A stretch of DNA of 64,000 bases, taken from contig NZ_LR594671.1 of assembly GCF_901827185.1 (NCBI RefSeq), positions 2,976,001 through 3,040,000 of the forward strand, read 5' to 3'. Within the stretch, counting starts at the first letter, position 1. The number at the start of each line of letters is the position of its first letter. Under the pieces are notes generated by a model, which was not told where the DNA came from, made no database searches, and saw nothing but the letters and a program-made list of their open reading frames with translations. The position numbers and the translations under genes are program-made. Positions 1 to 8,180 of the stretch are shown in pieces. The DNA is from Variovorax sp. PBL-E5. GTDB taxonomy: Bacteria > Pseudomonadota > Gammaproteobacteria > Burkholderiales > Burkholderiaceae_C.

Positions 1-1482
1 GCGATAACGCCTGACATGGCTGCGCTCCTGGCCGCACGCATCCGCGCCGTTGTGCTCGGTCGCGATGACTTTCTTCGTTCCGATCTGCCGATGCTCGCTG
101 AGATGGCCCGCGTGCGGCGCAGCCGCGTGCGCTTGAGCATTCCACAGGCCACCCCTACCGAGCGCCGTGTCGATGACCTGAGCGGGGCCACGGAGGATGA
201 ACGCGGGGAACTGGTTGACTTGAACGCCTACCTGGATGGCAAGGCCGCTGTATCACTTGCAAGCCGGAACCTCGCTCGGGTGTTGCCGCATGTGCAAGCG
301 GAGGCTGCAAAACTCGGGGTCTCGTTCGATGTGAAGACGCCGGGGGCTCGCGATGCCCTTCTCGCATGTTTGAAGGCGTACCGCACGGCGCACAAGGAGG
401 TGAGCCTGAGGGACGCCGGGGAAGTCATCGACACGCCCGTAGTCCTCACGACGCCGAAGGCACTGAAGACCGCAAAGGCACGCACCCTACGCGATGTGTT
501 CGGCAAATGGAAAACCTCAGGTGACTCCCCCCGCTCCGCCGACTCCATCGCGGCCTATGACCGCGCCCTGAAGCAATTCGAGGGACAACATAAGGGCCTC
601 GCGCTGGCCGACATCACGCGGGAGATCGGCGATACCTACCGGACGTGGCTCCGTGAAAACTGCGCTACACCAAAGACCGCACGAGACCGCCTCACCGCGA
701 TCAAGTCGCTTCTGAAGTTCGCGCACGAAACCCTTGAATGGCTTCCTCGACAACCATGGCGGGGCCTGGACATCAAAGCGCCGACGACAAACAAACGGAG
801 GCCGTGGTCGGATGAAGAACTGAAGGCCCTATTCACCTCGCCCTTGCACACTGCGTATTCCCTTCCTGATGCCCGCTATGGTGGCCGAGAGGCGGCGTAT
901 TGGATTCCCCTCCTGGGGCTGTTCACGGGTACTCGCTTGGGTGAACTCTGCCAACTGCGAACTGCTGATGTGCAGAAGGTCGAGGGCATCAACGTCTTGG
1001 TGCTGACGAACGAAGGCGAAGGCCAGAGCATCAAGAGCGATGCGGGGCACCGAAGCGTGCCGATTCACAGCGAACTCATCAGGCTCGGCTTTCTCAAGTA
1101 CGTGGAGACCGTCAAGAAGGCCCGTAGCGACTCCCTATGGCCGTCTCTACCGCTGCGCGAGGGGAAACCAAGCGACTTCTTCGGGCGCTGGTTCAAGGAC
1201 CATCGCAACGCCTTGGGCCTCACTGGCACACGGCCCGACTTCCATTGCTTCCGCCACACGGTGCGCCCGCTGATGCGCAAGGCGGGGCATAGCGAGGGGA
1301 CGATGGACAAGGTGACCGGGCACAAGACGGTCGGCAGCATCGGTACTGTGGTCTATGACCATCGCACGCTGAGCGAGGTTCAGGAGGCCGTGGAGGCGAT
1401 CCGATATCCAGCCCTGAAGTTGGCCGTTGTGGGGGTCGTAAACTCGCCCGAACAGAGGCGCACCGCCGCGCCCGGAAGTTGA
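1..1482 (+). CDS. Tyrosine recombinase/integrase, 5' end outside window
   Basis: Site-specific integrase of the phage-integrase (tyrosine recombinase) family, presumably moving the element to its right. The frame is open from base 1 with no stop before the ATG at 16, and the N-terminal residues read like the middle of a DUF6538-type integrase, so the true start is probably upstream of the window. The visible part is 493 residues. The C-terminal catalytic domain shows the first Arg in TGTRLGE, the HxxR box in HCFRHTVR, a GHK histidine and the nucleophile Tyr in VYDHR. The catalytic half resembles the second integrase at 16851 in layout, but the two are clearly diverged. It sits at the left edge of an element, the position expected for an integrase beside its attachment site. 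It is followed at once by a small membrane protein gene. Confidence 0.85.
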   Translation, partial: AITPDMAALLAARIRAVVLGRDDFLRSDLPMLAEMARVRRSRVRLSIPQATPTERRVDDLSGATEDERGELVDLNAYLDGKAAVSLASRNLARVLPHVQAEAAKLGVSFDVKTPGARDALLACLKAYRTAHKEVSLRDAGEVIDTPVVLTTPKALKTAKARTLRDVFGKWKTSGDSPRSADSIAAYDRALKQFEGQHKGLALADITREIGDTYRTWLRENCATPKTARDRLTAIKSLLKFAHETLEWLPRQPWRGLDIKAPTTNKRRPWSDEELKALFTSPLHTAYSLPDARYGGREAAYWIPLLGLFTGTRLGELCQLRTADVQKVEGINVLVLTNEGEGQSIKSDAGHRSVPIHSELIRLGFLKYVETVKKARSDSLWPSLPLREGKPSDFFGRWFKDHRNALGLTGTRPDFHCFRHTVRPLMRKAGHSEGTMDKVTGHKTVGSIGTVVYDHRTLSEVQEAVEAIRYPALKLAVVGVVNSPEQRRTAAPGS

Positions 1483-1484
1483 CC

Positions 1485-2198
1485 ATGGAAGATGTGCGAC
1501 AGATTTTCAGCCTTCTGCTCGGAGCATTGGTAGTCGGATTCTTAGTCTTCGTCGGCATTACTTCTTCCAAGATGGACAAGGCCCTGAAGATCGCCGAAAC
1601 CAAGAAAAAGTCAGATGCACGGGAGACTGCGGCGAAAGCTATCGAGGCCCAAGTGGAACTCGCTGAGCAAGCGTCCCGGCTGCTTCCAGATGTCGAGGGC
1701 GCAATAGATCTTCTGAAGACTCAATATGGATGGCGCGAGTTGGTCGAGACGATTGGGGTGCGGGGAAGACAGCTTGAATTGCTTCGATCTCTGCCGTCGT
1801 TTGGCACCGAAAACGTTCACCTTCCGAACATGCAAGCGGACCAATACAGTAACGACGAGCACCGCGTGGCTCGGCGAATCAACAGTATCACTACGCCGGC
1901 TGACGACGTTGGCTTTTGGGGCGATGACGCCTTCGCACAAGAGCCCACGGCTGCCATGCTTAAGGACTTAGTCACCGCAGGATTCGTATCAGTTGCCAAG
2001 CCAATCACGAAAAACGCACGAGACTTTGAATGCACGTTGACAGTAGATGGCCGAGCGTTGGCTAAGCTTGATGCTCGTTTCTATCGAGACTGCGACGAGC
2101 GCCATCTGTTGTGGAGCCCTCCTCCGGCTCAATCCGTTCTCATTGTTCGCTCAGTCTTGCAAGGCTGCATACGAGTGACAAGAGAAGAAGATGAATGA
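1485..2198 (+). CDS. Hypothetical protein with N-terminal membrane helix and coiled coil
   Basis: I do not recognise a family. The 237-residue product has one hydrophobic segment at about residues 7-27. A charged, probably coiled-coil stretch rich in Lys, Glu and Ala follows (about 30-65), then a soluble C-terminal domain of about 170 residues. This suggests a membrane-anchored protein with a cytoplasmic domain. The start is the ATG at 1485, two bases after the integrase stop. An in-frame TTG at 1479 that overlaps the integrase stop is a less likely alternative. The tight spacing suggests cotranscription with the integrase, a common place for element cargo. No catalytic motif was seen, so the function is unknown. 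Confidence 0.6.
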   Translation: MEDVRQIFSLLLGALVVGFLVFVGITSSKMDKALKIAETKKKSDARETAAKAIEAQVELAEQASRLLPDVEGAIDLLKTQYGWRELVETIGVRGRQLELLRSLPSFGTENVHLPNMQADQYSNDEHRVARRINSITTPADDVGFWGDDAFAQEPTAAMLKDLVTAGFVSVAKPITKNARDFECTLTVDGRALAKLDARFYRDCDERHLLWSPPPAQSVLIVRSVLQGCIRVTREEDE

Positions 2199-2252
2199 AG
2201 ACAATGGAGCCCCGAAGGATGCTCGGAGGTTCATTCCCAAGATGGACAGTCG

Positions 2253-3029
2253 TCAGGGGCTTTCGCTGTCGAGCACGTCGAGATAGCTATCTAGCAACTT
2301 CTTGCCGAACGTTCTGGCCTCTACCAGTTCGGCTTCCGTAGCGTCCCGCAGTGAGCCGGCGTTCTCACCGCGATGTCGTCCCTGTCGTAGCGGCTCCCCG
2401 TTGCACAGCAAGCCGAACCGGCCCCAATTCTTGGCGCTTACCCCAAGCGCGGCTTTTGCTTCGCGGTCCCCGCCAAAGCGGGTTGCCAGGGCATCGCGAA
2501 GCTCGTACAGATGAACGAGTTCGTTGTCAGGGTCTCTAACTGCCGCTTGAAAGCTGCGCAGCAATACGCCAAGTAGAGGGTCCGTCGAATGCCCGACGAC
2601 CCGGTTCTCAAAGGCTCGCGTCTCCTCACGGCTGGCTTGCTCTGAGTCATACACCACGTTGCCCGCAGGATCAGTGATGCGGACACTGGGCCTGTGGCCG
2701 GTGATCGTGATGGCGCCCGCTCGAAGCTCCATGGAGATGGCGCGAGTTCCATCAGGGCGAACCTTGATCACGGTCGAACCGGAAAGCTCGAAGGGCTGGT
2801 GCCGCAGCACTTGCGCCGCCCGAAACCTGCTCTCAAGTTCTTGGTGAATTTTTTCCCGTACCACTTCATCGGCCGCGTATTGCAGCCCGTCGATACGCGC
2901 CTCCGCCTTCCCATCTTCGAGGGACCACGTGTAGCCTTCACGCGTTGCCGTGACGGGTCCCCCGAAGAAGTCAGCGGGTGTGAAGTGCCATTCGAGGATG
3001 ACGTGCGAATAGGTGATGTCGTCGGCCAT
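2253..3029 (-). CDS. Hypothetical protein
   Basis: The product is 258 residues, soluble and acidic, with no family I recognise. The N-terminal half is predicted mostly beta (many alternating hydrophobic and Thr/Ser residues). The C-terminal half is helical and includes the segment 'ALGVSAKNWGRF', which resembles a small DNA-contacting or hinge helix. The ATG at 3029 is chosen because the longer reading begins with a proline-rich, low-complexity tail that encodes part of a G-run and looks non-coding. A perfect 7+3+7 palindrome (GCTATCA/TGATAGC) lies 70 bases upstream and could be an operator or promoter element for this gene. Its neighbours are integrase cargo on one side and the phage-like BRO block on the other. 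Confidence 0.6.
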   Translation of the reverse strand: MADDITYSHVILEWHFTPADFFGGPVTATREGYTWSLEDGKAEARIDGLQYAADEVVREKIHQELESRFRAAQVLRHQPFELSGSTVIKVRPDGTRAISMELRAGAITITGHRPSVRITDPAGNVVYDSEQASREETRAFENRVVGHSTDPLLGVLLRSFQAAVRDPDNELVHLYELRDALATRFGGDREAKAALGVSAKNWGRFGLLCNGEPLRQGRHRGENAGSLRDATEAELVEARTFGKKLLDSYLDVLDSESP

Positions 3030-3097
3030 GCGCTCAGTATGCAACCGAGCACCGGGGGGGGGGCTTTGCCCCACGGCGGACAGATACTCTCAGAGAC

Positions 3098-3114
3098 GCT
3101 ATCATTTTGATAGC
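3098..3114. promoter_or_regulatory. Perfect palindrome, candidate operator
   Basis: GCTATCA, three T, TGATAGC: a perfect 7-base inverted repeat in AT-rich DNA about 70 bases upstream of the minus-strand gene starting at 3029. Its position and symmetry fit a repressor-binding site. The cognate regulator is not identified. Confidence 0.35.
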
Positions 3115-3279
3115 AAACCCTACCGAAGCCCTCAGAGCCCCGCCAAGGCTCCATCAGGAGCCGCAGCACCCAACCCCTTCGATGCGCCGAATAGACGCAC
3201 CAAGGGGCAGGAGAGAGGCTTCCCGCAAGCCTATGCTTACCGTAGCCTTCACCGCACGGGGGTGTGGCACCCGCTTTGC

Positions 3280-3855
3280 TCACCGCAAAGACGACAACGC
3301 TCCATCCAGCCCTGACGAAGCCGCTGAAGCAACCACCGAAACCGGGAGACCCATTTCTTTGGCGACCTTCGCGACGGCCGCATTGGCACCCGCCCGGCGC
3401 TTCTTGTCGGAAGCCCAATGGTCATGCTCCGTCTCGCGGTCGTATCGCCTGAGGGCCTCCTGCGTTGCACTCCGAACGATGGCGTAGAGGTTCGCTTGGG
3501 CAGAGGCCGAGAGGTGCTCCGCACCGTTCCCATACGCTCCATGCTGGCGGATGGTTGGCAGGACCACCGAGGTGACCCACTTCTTGAATGCCTTCGCTTC
3601 AGGCTTGTGGGACCCGAGGATTGCCGAGTACAGCCCCGATTCGTTGATGAGCGTGACGCCTCGCGAACCAAAACCGGCGATCTGCAGGTTTTGCTTTTCG
3701 TCGTCGTCCAGGCGCTTGGTCATCTCGAATGCGTCGGAATAATCCAGCGCCTTCGATACATCCATGGCAAGCAACCATGCCTCGCCACCTCGCCCGAGGG
3801 AACGCAACTTCATGCCGGGTGCAAATGTGAAGACTTGAAGGGACGGGCCGCTCAT
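3280..3855 (-). CDS. BRO-N domain antirepressor-like phage protein
   Basis: The N-terminal about 110 residues match the BRO-N fold of phage antirepressors. They start with a beta strand (FTFAPGMKLRSL), continue through 'AWLLAMDVSKALDY', and include the signature 'INESGLYSAILGSHKPEAKAFKKWVTSVVLPTIRQHGAY'-type region with its conserved ESGLY and FKKWVT elements (about residues 70-107). The remaining 80 residues are helical and charged and may be the effector or oligomerisation part. BRO-N proteins bind DNA and often relieve phage repression. The gene overlaps the preceding small gene by four bases (ATGA), so the two are translationally coupled. It is the most intact of the BRO-N genes in this island. 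Confidence 0.75.
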   Translation of the reverse strand: MSGPSLQVFTFAPGMKLRSLGRGGEAWLLAMDVSKALDYSDAFEMTKRLDDDEKQNLQIAGFGSRGVTLINESGLYSAILGSHKPEAKAFKKWVTSVVLPTIRQHGAYGNGAEHLSASAQANLYAIVRSATQEALRRYDRETEHDHWASDKKRRAGANAAVAKVAKEMGLPVSVVASAASSGLDGALSSLR

Positions 3856-4139
3856 GCTGCCCTGCCTTCCTTGTCGATGAAGCGCAGCGCCTGCGCACCA
3901 GAGGGCCTCGCCATGGTCATCATCTCGTGCGCCGCTCGGCGGTTGATTTGATAGACGAGATGCGACCTCAGGATGCGGTCCACGGCGGCGGCGTTGGTGA
4001 GGCGCTCGCCGGTCTTCTGCTCGTGCTCGCGGATGTAGGTCTTCAGTCCGCCGAAGGTCGAATTGCGGAAGGTGGTCGAACGAACGATGAGGACTTCCTC
4101 GCTGAGGTTCGGGGTGGTCGGTGGAATATGTTCTTGCAT
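3852..4139 (-). CDS. Small hypothetical protein coupled to BRO-N gene
   Basis: A 95-residue protein whose middle (VRSTTFRNSTFGGLKTYIREHEQKT... region) looks like a short strand followed by helices, possibly a small DNA-binding protein; I do not recognise a family. The start at 4139 is preferred. Longer readings would run back through the intrinsic terminator at 4160-4205, whose poly-U side ends 21 bases before this ATG. The stop overlaps the ATG of the BRO-N gene, so the pair forms a two-gene unit. A regulatory role together with the antirepressor is an inference from context only. Confidence 0.55.
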   Translation of the reverse strand: MQEHIPPTTPNLSEEVLIVRSTTFRNSTFGGLKTYIREHEQKTGERLTNAAAVDRILRSHLVYQINRRAAHEMMTMARPSGAQALRFIDKEGRAA

Positions 4140-4159
4140 TGGAAGTTGAATGGATTGGA

Positions 4160-4205
4160 GAAAAGAAAAAGCCCCGCAGGACGCCATAGAGACGCCGAGC
4201 GGGGC
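4160..4205 (-). terminator. Intrinsic terminator after virion protein gene
   Basis: GCCCCGC (4171-4177) pairs with GCGGGGC (4199-4205). On the minus strand it is followed by a T-rich tail (TTTTTCTTTT). It ends transcription of the large minus-strand phage gene at 4225-6555 and lies 21 bases before the next start codon. Confidence 0.75.
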
Positions 4206-4224
4206 TTCGTGTGGGATGGTCTGC

Positions 4225-6555
4225 TTACAGTTGCCGCTGGCCCGGACGTGCATTCGGGTTCGGGTTCGTAATGCCGTTCATGTCGATGAGCGGCTGTGCC
4301 CGGAACGGCTCCTCCGGTGCGGCGGGCTTTGCGGCCACCTTCGGGATGCCCTTACCGAACTCCGTCTTGGCCCACTCGCTGATTTGGGCGCCGGCCGCTC
4401 GGGTGTCCTTGATGGCCTGGACCTTGGCTGCGCCCTTGGCCGTTGCCTCAGCCACATCGCGATCAAGCTGCTGCGCGTACCAAGCCGCGATGTCGCCCTT
4501 CGTGGAAACCATCAGGGTGCCATCAGGATTCGAGAGCGGAATCCCGAGGACGAACGCACGGTACGCCTTGATGGTTGGATCGAATTCCAAGCGCACATCG
4601 CTATCGCGCTGTCCGAGTTCCCGGGCACGAGCCTTCGGCACGGCATCGAGGTAACGGGAGAACCACTCGTCGGGGGTGCGTGTGGCCGGCGCCGTGGGAA
4701 GCTCGGAACGTAGGTACAGGGTGCCATTGATCTTCGCCGACACCTCAGGTCTAGCGAGGTAGCCGAAAGCCTCTGAGACGGCCGCCTCTGCATCCCCATA
4801 CTGGCCGCTATGGGCAAGCAAGGTGGAGTATCTGCGGAGCGCACCGGTGACTTGAGCGGTGTTCGCCGTGGTGTTGTCGCCCGTGATGCGAGTGACCCAG
4901 TTCGGTTTGTACCAAGGGCTATCGGTGAGCTTGTTCACTTCAGCGTGGATCTTCTTCGTGAGCTTGTCTACGTCGCTGCCGACTACTGCCCCTGATGCGG
5001 CGCCTCCTGCGAGCCCTGCGGCATCGTCTGCGGAACGCCCGAGGTGCATCAGGAAGCCGATGTCGTAGAACCGTTGATAGGTCTTCTCGCCCACAAGCTG
5101 GCGGGCATAGTCGGGATTGGTGCCGTCGATCTGCTTGAACAGTTCGATGCTCCGCTTGCCGGCCTCGTTCAGGGTCCCCTTAGGCTTCCCCTGGGAGTCC
5201 ACGCCGATGCTCGCGAGATTGAGGAAGCCGGCATTGATCTCGTTGCGCCAGTTCGGGTTGTCGAGACCATTCATAGCCCACGCCGACACCTGCTGACCGA
5301 ACGGCATCGCGTTCGTCATCTGGCCGAGCGACTGTTCTGCATAGCCTTTCACGTCGAAGTCTTTCACCTCGCCGGTCTTGGTCAGCACCTTCGGGGTGCG
5401 AGTGCCCTGCACTTCCCAAAGCCGCCCCGCGGATGCAGCAGCATCGACCCTGCGCTGTGCCTCGTACTCGGAAGCCTGCATGGCCCCCACGATCTGCGCC
5501 TGTTGGAGTTCCCGCTGTTGCCGCTCGATGGCCGCAGCATTCGCCCGGGTGAGACTATGAACTGTGGCCGAGGAAACGAATTTGGCATTCTCGGGAGATG
5601 CGGCCCACGCTTCGAGCTTCGAGACGTTGAGCGAGCCCGCATCGGCCTGCTTGTACCAAGGCAACATCTCGCCGTCGATGCGCTCCCGCTGCCCCTGGTC
5701 GTACGCAGCGGCCGCTTGATGAGTGAGCGTGGCGGCGCGGGTCTCCCCGAGAAAGCCCCGGACTGAGCCGATGCCGTCCATCTCGGAATCGAGGAAAGCG
5801 GCGAGGAGGTCCGGCTTGCCAGCGCCCGCCATGCGCGTGACCATCTCCCCGAGGGCACCCTTCGCGGCATCGTCAGGCAGGGTCTTCGTGTGGCGCATCA
5901 GTTGGTACTGCTGCATGAGCGCCGAAGCGGCTTCCTGAGGGGTGCCCTTGAAGTCCGGCCCGGAGACCTCGTTCAGCGAGTTCGCCAGGAAGTCCGATGC
6001 CTGTGCCTTCGCGTTATCGACCCATGTGGCATCGTTGATCTTGGAGACGTGATCCATCACCTTATCGCGGGTCTGCGCGTATGCCTTGTCGAAGCCGGCC
6101 TTCGCGTAGTCGCTCTGCCCCGCCAACGTGGTGTTGCGCCACTCGGTCAGATAGTTGTCCGCCTCCGCTGGAGAGTTGAACTTCAGTTCGCCGGTCGTGA
6201 GCTTCGAGGTGAGGTCGCGCATTCCGGCCTCGTGGGAGTTCACGCCCCATATGTGCTGCACCGTACCGACGAACACCGGGCTCTGCGAGGGCAGCATCTT
6301 GCCGTCCTGGATGGCCTTGCCGAGTTCCCCTACGGTCATCGACTGAGCCCACCGCTTGGCGGCGTTGCGGTCATCGATCTCGGCCTGCTGGCGCACCGTG
6401 TCGGCCAACCCTGCGCCCTGCGCGAAGGCATCCGCGAGGCCCTTCCATCGGGTCTCCTGGTCAGGTGCCGCGGCCTGGACCGCAGTTGCCACCGGGCGGG
6501 CATGCGTTTGGAGTTGTTGCCCTCCGAATTGGTCGCTGACCTGGACGCGGCTCAT
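4225..6555 (-). CDS. Podovirus-type internal virion protein (gp15-like)
   Basis: A 776-residue, Ala/Gln-rich, helical protein. Its overall layout resembles the internal core/ejection protein gp15 of T7-like podoviruses: a polar N-terminal tail, a 'RNAAKRWAQSMTVGELGKAIQDGKMLPSQSPVF' type segment, long helical repeats and a Pro/Arg-rich end. In such phages this protein leaves the capsid to help form the DNA-ejection channel. I infer the assignment from layout and local resemblance, not from an alignment. The start at 6555 is chosen because it overlaps the upstream stop by four bases (ATGA); the longer reading adds a low-complexity extension. No portal, capsid, tail or terminase gene is in the window, so this is an orphan structural gene, either domesticated or a prophage remnant. 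Confidence 0.5.
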   Translation of the reverse strand: MSRVQVSDQFGGQQLQTHARPVATAVQAAAPDQETRWKGLADAFAQGAGLADTVRQQAEIDDRNAAKRWAQSMTVGELGKAIQDGKMLPSQSPVFVGTVQHIWGVNSHEAGMRDLTSKLTTGELKFNSPAEADNYLTEWRNTTLAGQSDYAKAGFDKAYAQTRDKVMDHVSKINDATWVDNAKAQASDFLANSLNEVSGPDFKGTPQEAASALMQQYQLMRHTKTLPDDAAKGALGEMVTRMAGAGKPDLLAAFLDSEMDGIGSVRGFLGETRAATLTHQAAAAYDQGQRERIDGEMLPWYKQADAGSLNVSKLEAWAASPENAKFVSSATVHSLTRANAAAIERQQRELQQAQIVGAMQASEYEAQRRVDAAASAGRLWEVQGTRTPKVLTKTGEVKDFDVKGYAEQSLGQMTNAMPFGQQVSAWAMNGLDNPNWRNEINAGFLNLASIGVDSQGKPKGTLNEAGKRSIELFKQIDGTNPDYARQLVGEKTYQRFYDIGFLMHLGRSADDAAGLAGGAASGAVVGSDVDKLTKKIHAEVNKLTDSPWYKPNWVTRITGDNTTANTAQVTGALRRYSTLLAHSGQYGDAEAAVSEAFGYLARPEVSAKINGTLYLRSELPTAPATRTPDEWFSRYLDAVPKARARELGQRDSDVRLEFDPTIKAYRAFVLGIPLSNPDGTLMVSTKGDIAAWYAQQLDRDVAEATAKGAAKVQAIKDTRAAGAQISEWAKTEFGKGIPKVAAKPAAPEEPFRAQPLIDMNGITNPNPNARPGQRQL

Positions 6556-6848
6556 CCCTGCACCTCGGTAGGTTTGACCGCCTTTAGGTCGCCTTGGTAA
6601 AGGGCAACGGCAAAGTCTGCCGACTGCATGCCAGCTTGCCCCGCTGCCACGGAGAATAGGCTGTGTTGCTGCACGAGATGCGCGAGGGCTCGGCTGTTGT
6701 CGATCCAATGGTCGTCACCTTCGCGAGCGGGCGTACCGGCTTCGAGATCAGCCGCAAGTTGGAGACTCCGCTGGAACACCTTGAGGTGGTCGAACAGGGG
6801 GACGGGAAGGGAGTAGGCGCGGATCACGCGCAGGGGATGTTGTGCCAT
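6552..6848 (-). CDS. Small phage-like protein upstream of gp15-like gene
   Basis: A 98-residue protein without a recognised family. It begins 'MAQHPLRVIRAYSLPVPLF', then is mostly helical (FQRSLQLAADLEAG...). Its stop overlaps the start of the gp15-like gene by four bases, so the two are translationally coupled. In T7-like phages the gene before gp15 encodes gp14, but this protein is much shorter than gp14, so equivalence is doubtful. The start at 6848 lies 22 bases downstream of an intrinsic terminator, and the longer reading would translate through that terminator's U-tract. Confidence 0.5.
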   Translation of the reverse strand: MAQHPLRVIRAYSLPVPLFDHLKVFQRSLQLAADLEAGTPAREGDDHWIDNSRALAHLVQQHSLFSVAAGQAGMQSADFAVALYQGDLKAVKPTEVQG

Positions 6849-6870
6849 TACAAGCTCATGTGAAGTTGGA

Positions 6871-6908
6871 AAAGAAAAAAGCCCCGACACCGCAGGGGCG
6901 TAGGGGCT
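6871..6908 (-). terminator. Intrinsic terminator or attenuator before 6848 gene
   Basis: AGCCCC (6880-6885) pairs with GGGGCT (6903-6908). An alternative shorter stem with GGGGC at 6895-6899 is possible. On the minus strand it is followed by TTTTTTCTTTT. It lies between a structured gene-free region and the start at 6848, so it may act as an attenuator for the two phage genes downstream rather than end a known gene. Confidence 0.65.
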
Positions 6909-7180
6909 CAGGACAAGGACGCGAGGGGCGACCTATCGGCAGCGACTTGGAGTCACGGAGAGATGGCCGGAACGGGCATCAAGTCGCTGGCGATAGAACA
7001 CCGGAGGGCATCGGTGATGAGGTGAGACCATGGATGCTTCCCATGCTCAGGGACGGGATGAAGGCATGCTGTTGTTTCCCGTAGCGATGACCTCAGAGAG
7101 CATCAACAGGGACATCTTCATGGGCATCTCTGAGGGGCATCAGGGGGAGGATGGTCTTCCTTGGTCTCCTCATGCCGAAG

Positions 7181-7195
7181 GCATCTCTGAGATGC
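7181..7195. promoter_or_regulatory. 15-base palindrome, candidate phage operator
   Basis: GCATCT-CTG-AGATGC is a perfect palindrome. A related half (GCATCTCTGAGG) lies at 7125-7136, and its inverted partner CCTCAGAGA at 7091-7099. Repeated symmetric elements of this kind upstream of phage genes usually bind a repressor. The binding protein is not identified. Confidence 0.35.
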
Positions 7196-7208
7196 ACTAT
7201 CAGGAACC

Positions 7209-7219
7209 CTATAGGGAGA
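7209..7219 (+). promoter_or_regulatory. T7-type phage promoter-like core
   Basis: CTATAGGGAGA equals the T7 RNA polymerase consensus from -5 to +6. Across the full 23-base consensus the match is about 16 positions, with poor agreement in the -12 to -7 recognition part. It may be a relic of a T7-like phage promoter or a coincidence, and no phage RNA polymerase gene is in the window. Confidence 0.25.
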
Positions 7220-7493
7220 CTTCGTCTCTGCCCCCTTACCCCCATGAAATCCTTCCACAGCCCTGAGGCTGAGGTCTTATCCCGCGGGGCGAACGCATGT
7301 CCGGGGAAGTTGGATGGGGTGCCAGCGCAGCGATGTGCGGCGGCGGTAAGGTGGCTGTGTGGTGGCCGGAAGTGTCTCCGGCTGGTGGTCGTGCGGGGGC
7401 TCTACCTAATCAACGTATTAATCGACCAAGCCGCGGGGCTCCCGAGTGAGGAACCCAATGGGACAGGCCGTAGCTATACCAAGAGAGGGGGGG

Positions 7494-8170
7494 TCAATCG
7501 ATTGACCCTGCGGACATCTCGCCCGTGACCACCTTCTCCTCGCCCATGACATAGGCGCCGTCCTTGCGGATGGCCGGCAGGACCACCGAGGTGACCCACT
7601 TCTTGAATGCCTTGGCTTCTGGCTTGCGGGAGCGAAGGATCAGCGAGTACAGGCCCGACTCGGAGATGACCTTGAGATTCGGGTTGCCCCGTTTACCCTC
7701 GGTACTGCGCACGGTATTCACTTCGTCCGCATCGAGGTGAGCGAGGTAGTGCCCGGTCCCCTGCTTGTCGGTGTTCATACCGAGCGCCTTGCATACGTCT
7801 ACAGCCACGAACCACGGCTCGGCGCCGATCAGGATGGTGCGGAGGTTCAGGCCAGGGGTGGGCACAATGTGAGTACCCCGGTCTTCGGGGTCGCAACCTC
7901 GGGCGGCGTTGGCGGCGTGCGTGAACCCGAGCGGCCTGCACAGGTCGGTCACTACGAACTAGGGCTCGGTGCCGATCAGGCGCTTGTTCGTTCCGGCCTT
8001 TTTGATTACCTCAGCAATGTTGATGTAATCCCTCTCCTCGGGGTCGAGCCCCTTCAGGGCCTTGTTCGTGTCGGTCAGCCCCAAGGCATCGCAAACGTCC
8101 TTGGCAAGGAACCAGGGCTCCCCGTCACGGACGAGGGCGCGGAGGTTCAGGCCCCTCGCTTCATGGACAT
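7494..8170 (-). pseudogene. Broken multi-BRO-N antirepressor gene
   Basis: Read leftward in one frame, this stretch encodes three successive BRO-N-like modules. Module 1 is 'GLNLRALVRDGEPWFLAKDV...' and module 2 begins 'KRLIGTEP-stop-FVVTDLCRPLGF'. Module 3, 'GLNLRTILIGAEPWFVAVDVCKALGM', runs on into the ESGLY and KKWVTSVVLP signature. In modules 1 and 3 the motif is EPWF. In module 2 the Trp codon is TAG (7959-7961 on the plus strand reads CTA), a single-base nonsense change. The only ATGs near the beginning (8170, 8164) are out of frame with module 1, and a one-base deletion in a G-run near 8155 would join them. The remaining open part (7494-7952, GTG start) still encodes a full third module and might be expressed. 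Confidence 0.7.
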
Positions 8171-8180
8171 CCCGAATGAG

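Larger units (their letters stand above)
6909..7493. other. Gene-free region with many inverted repeats
   Basis: No convincing ORF was found. The stretch contains several inverted repeats. A 16-base imperfect pair lies at 6933-6948 and 6981-6996 (15 of 16 paired). CCTCAGAGA at 7091-7099 pairs with TCTCTGAGG at 7127-7135. There is a short hairpin ATGCC-GAA-GGCAT near 7171-7183 and the palindrome GCATCTCTGAGATGC at 7181-7195. GCATCTCTGAG occurs twice in the same orientation. A T7-promoter-like CTATAGGGAGA is at 7209-7219. The region could be a structured leader RNA read leftward into the 6848 gene, an operator cluster, or both. Confidence 0.5.

Noticed and set aside
3147..3162. GGCTCC-ATCA-GGAGCC hairpin after the BRO-N gene
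   Set aside because: No T-run follows on either strand, so it is not called a terminator.
7030..7266. 78-residue plus-strand ORF
   Set aside because: It runs through the inverted repeats of the gene-free region; composition looks random and there is no ribosome site.
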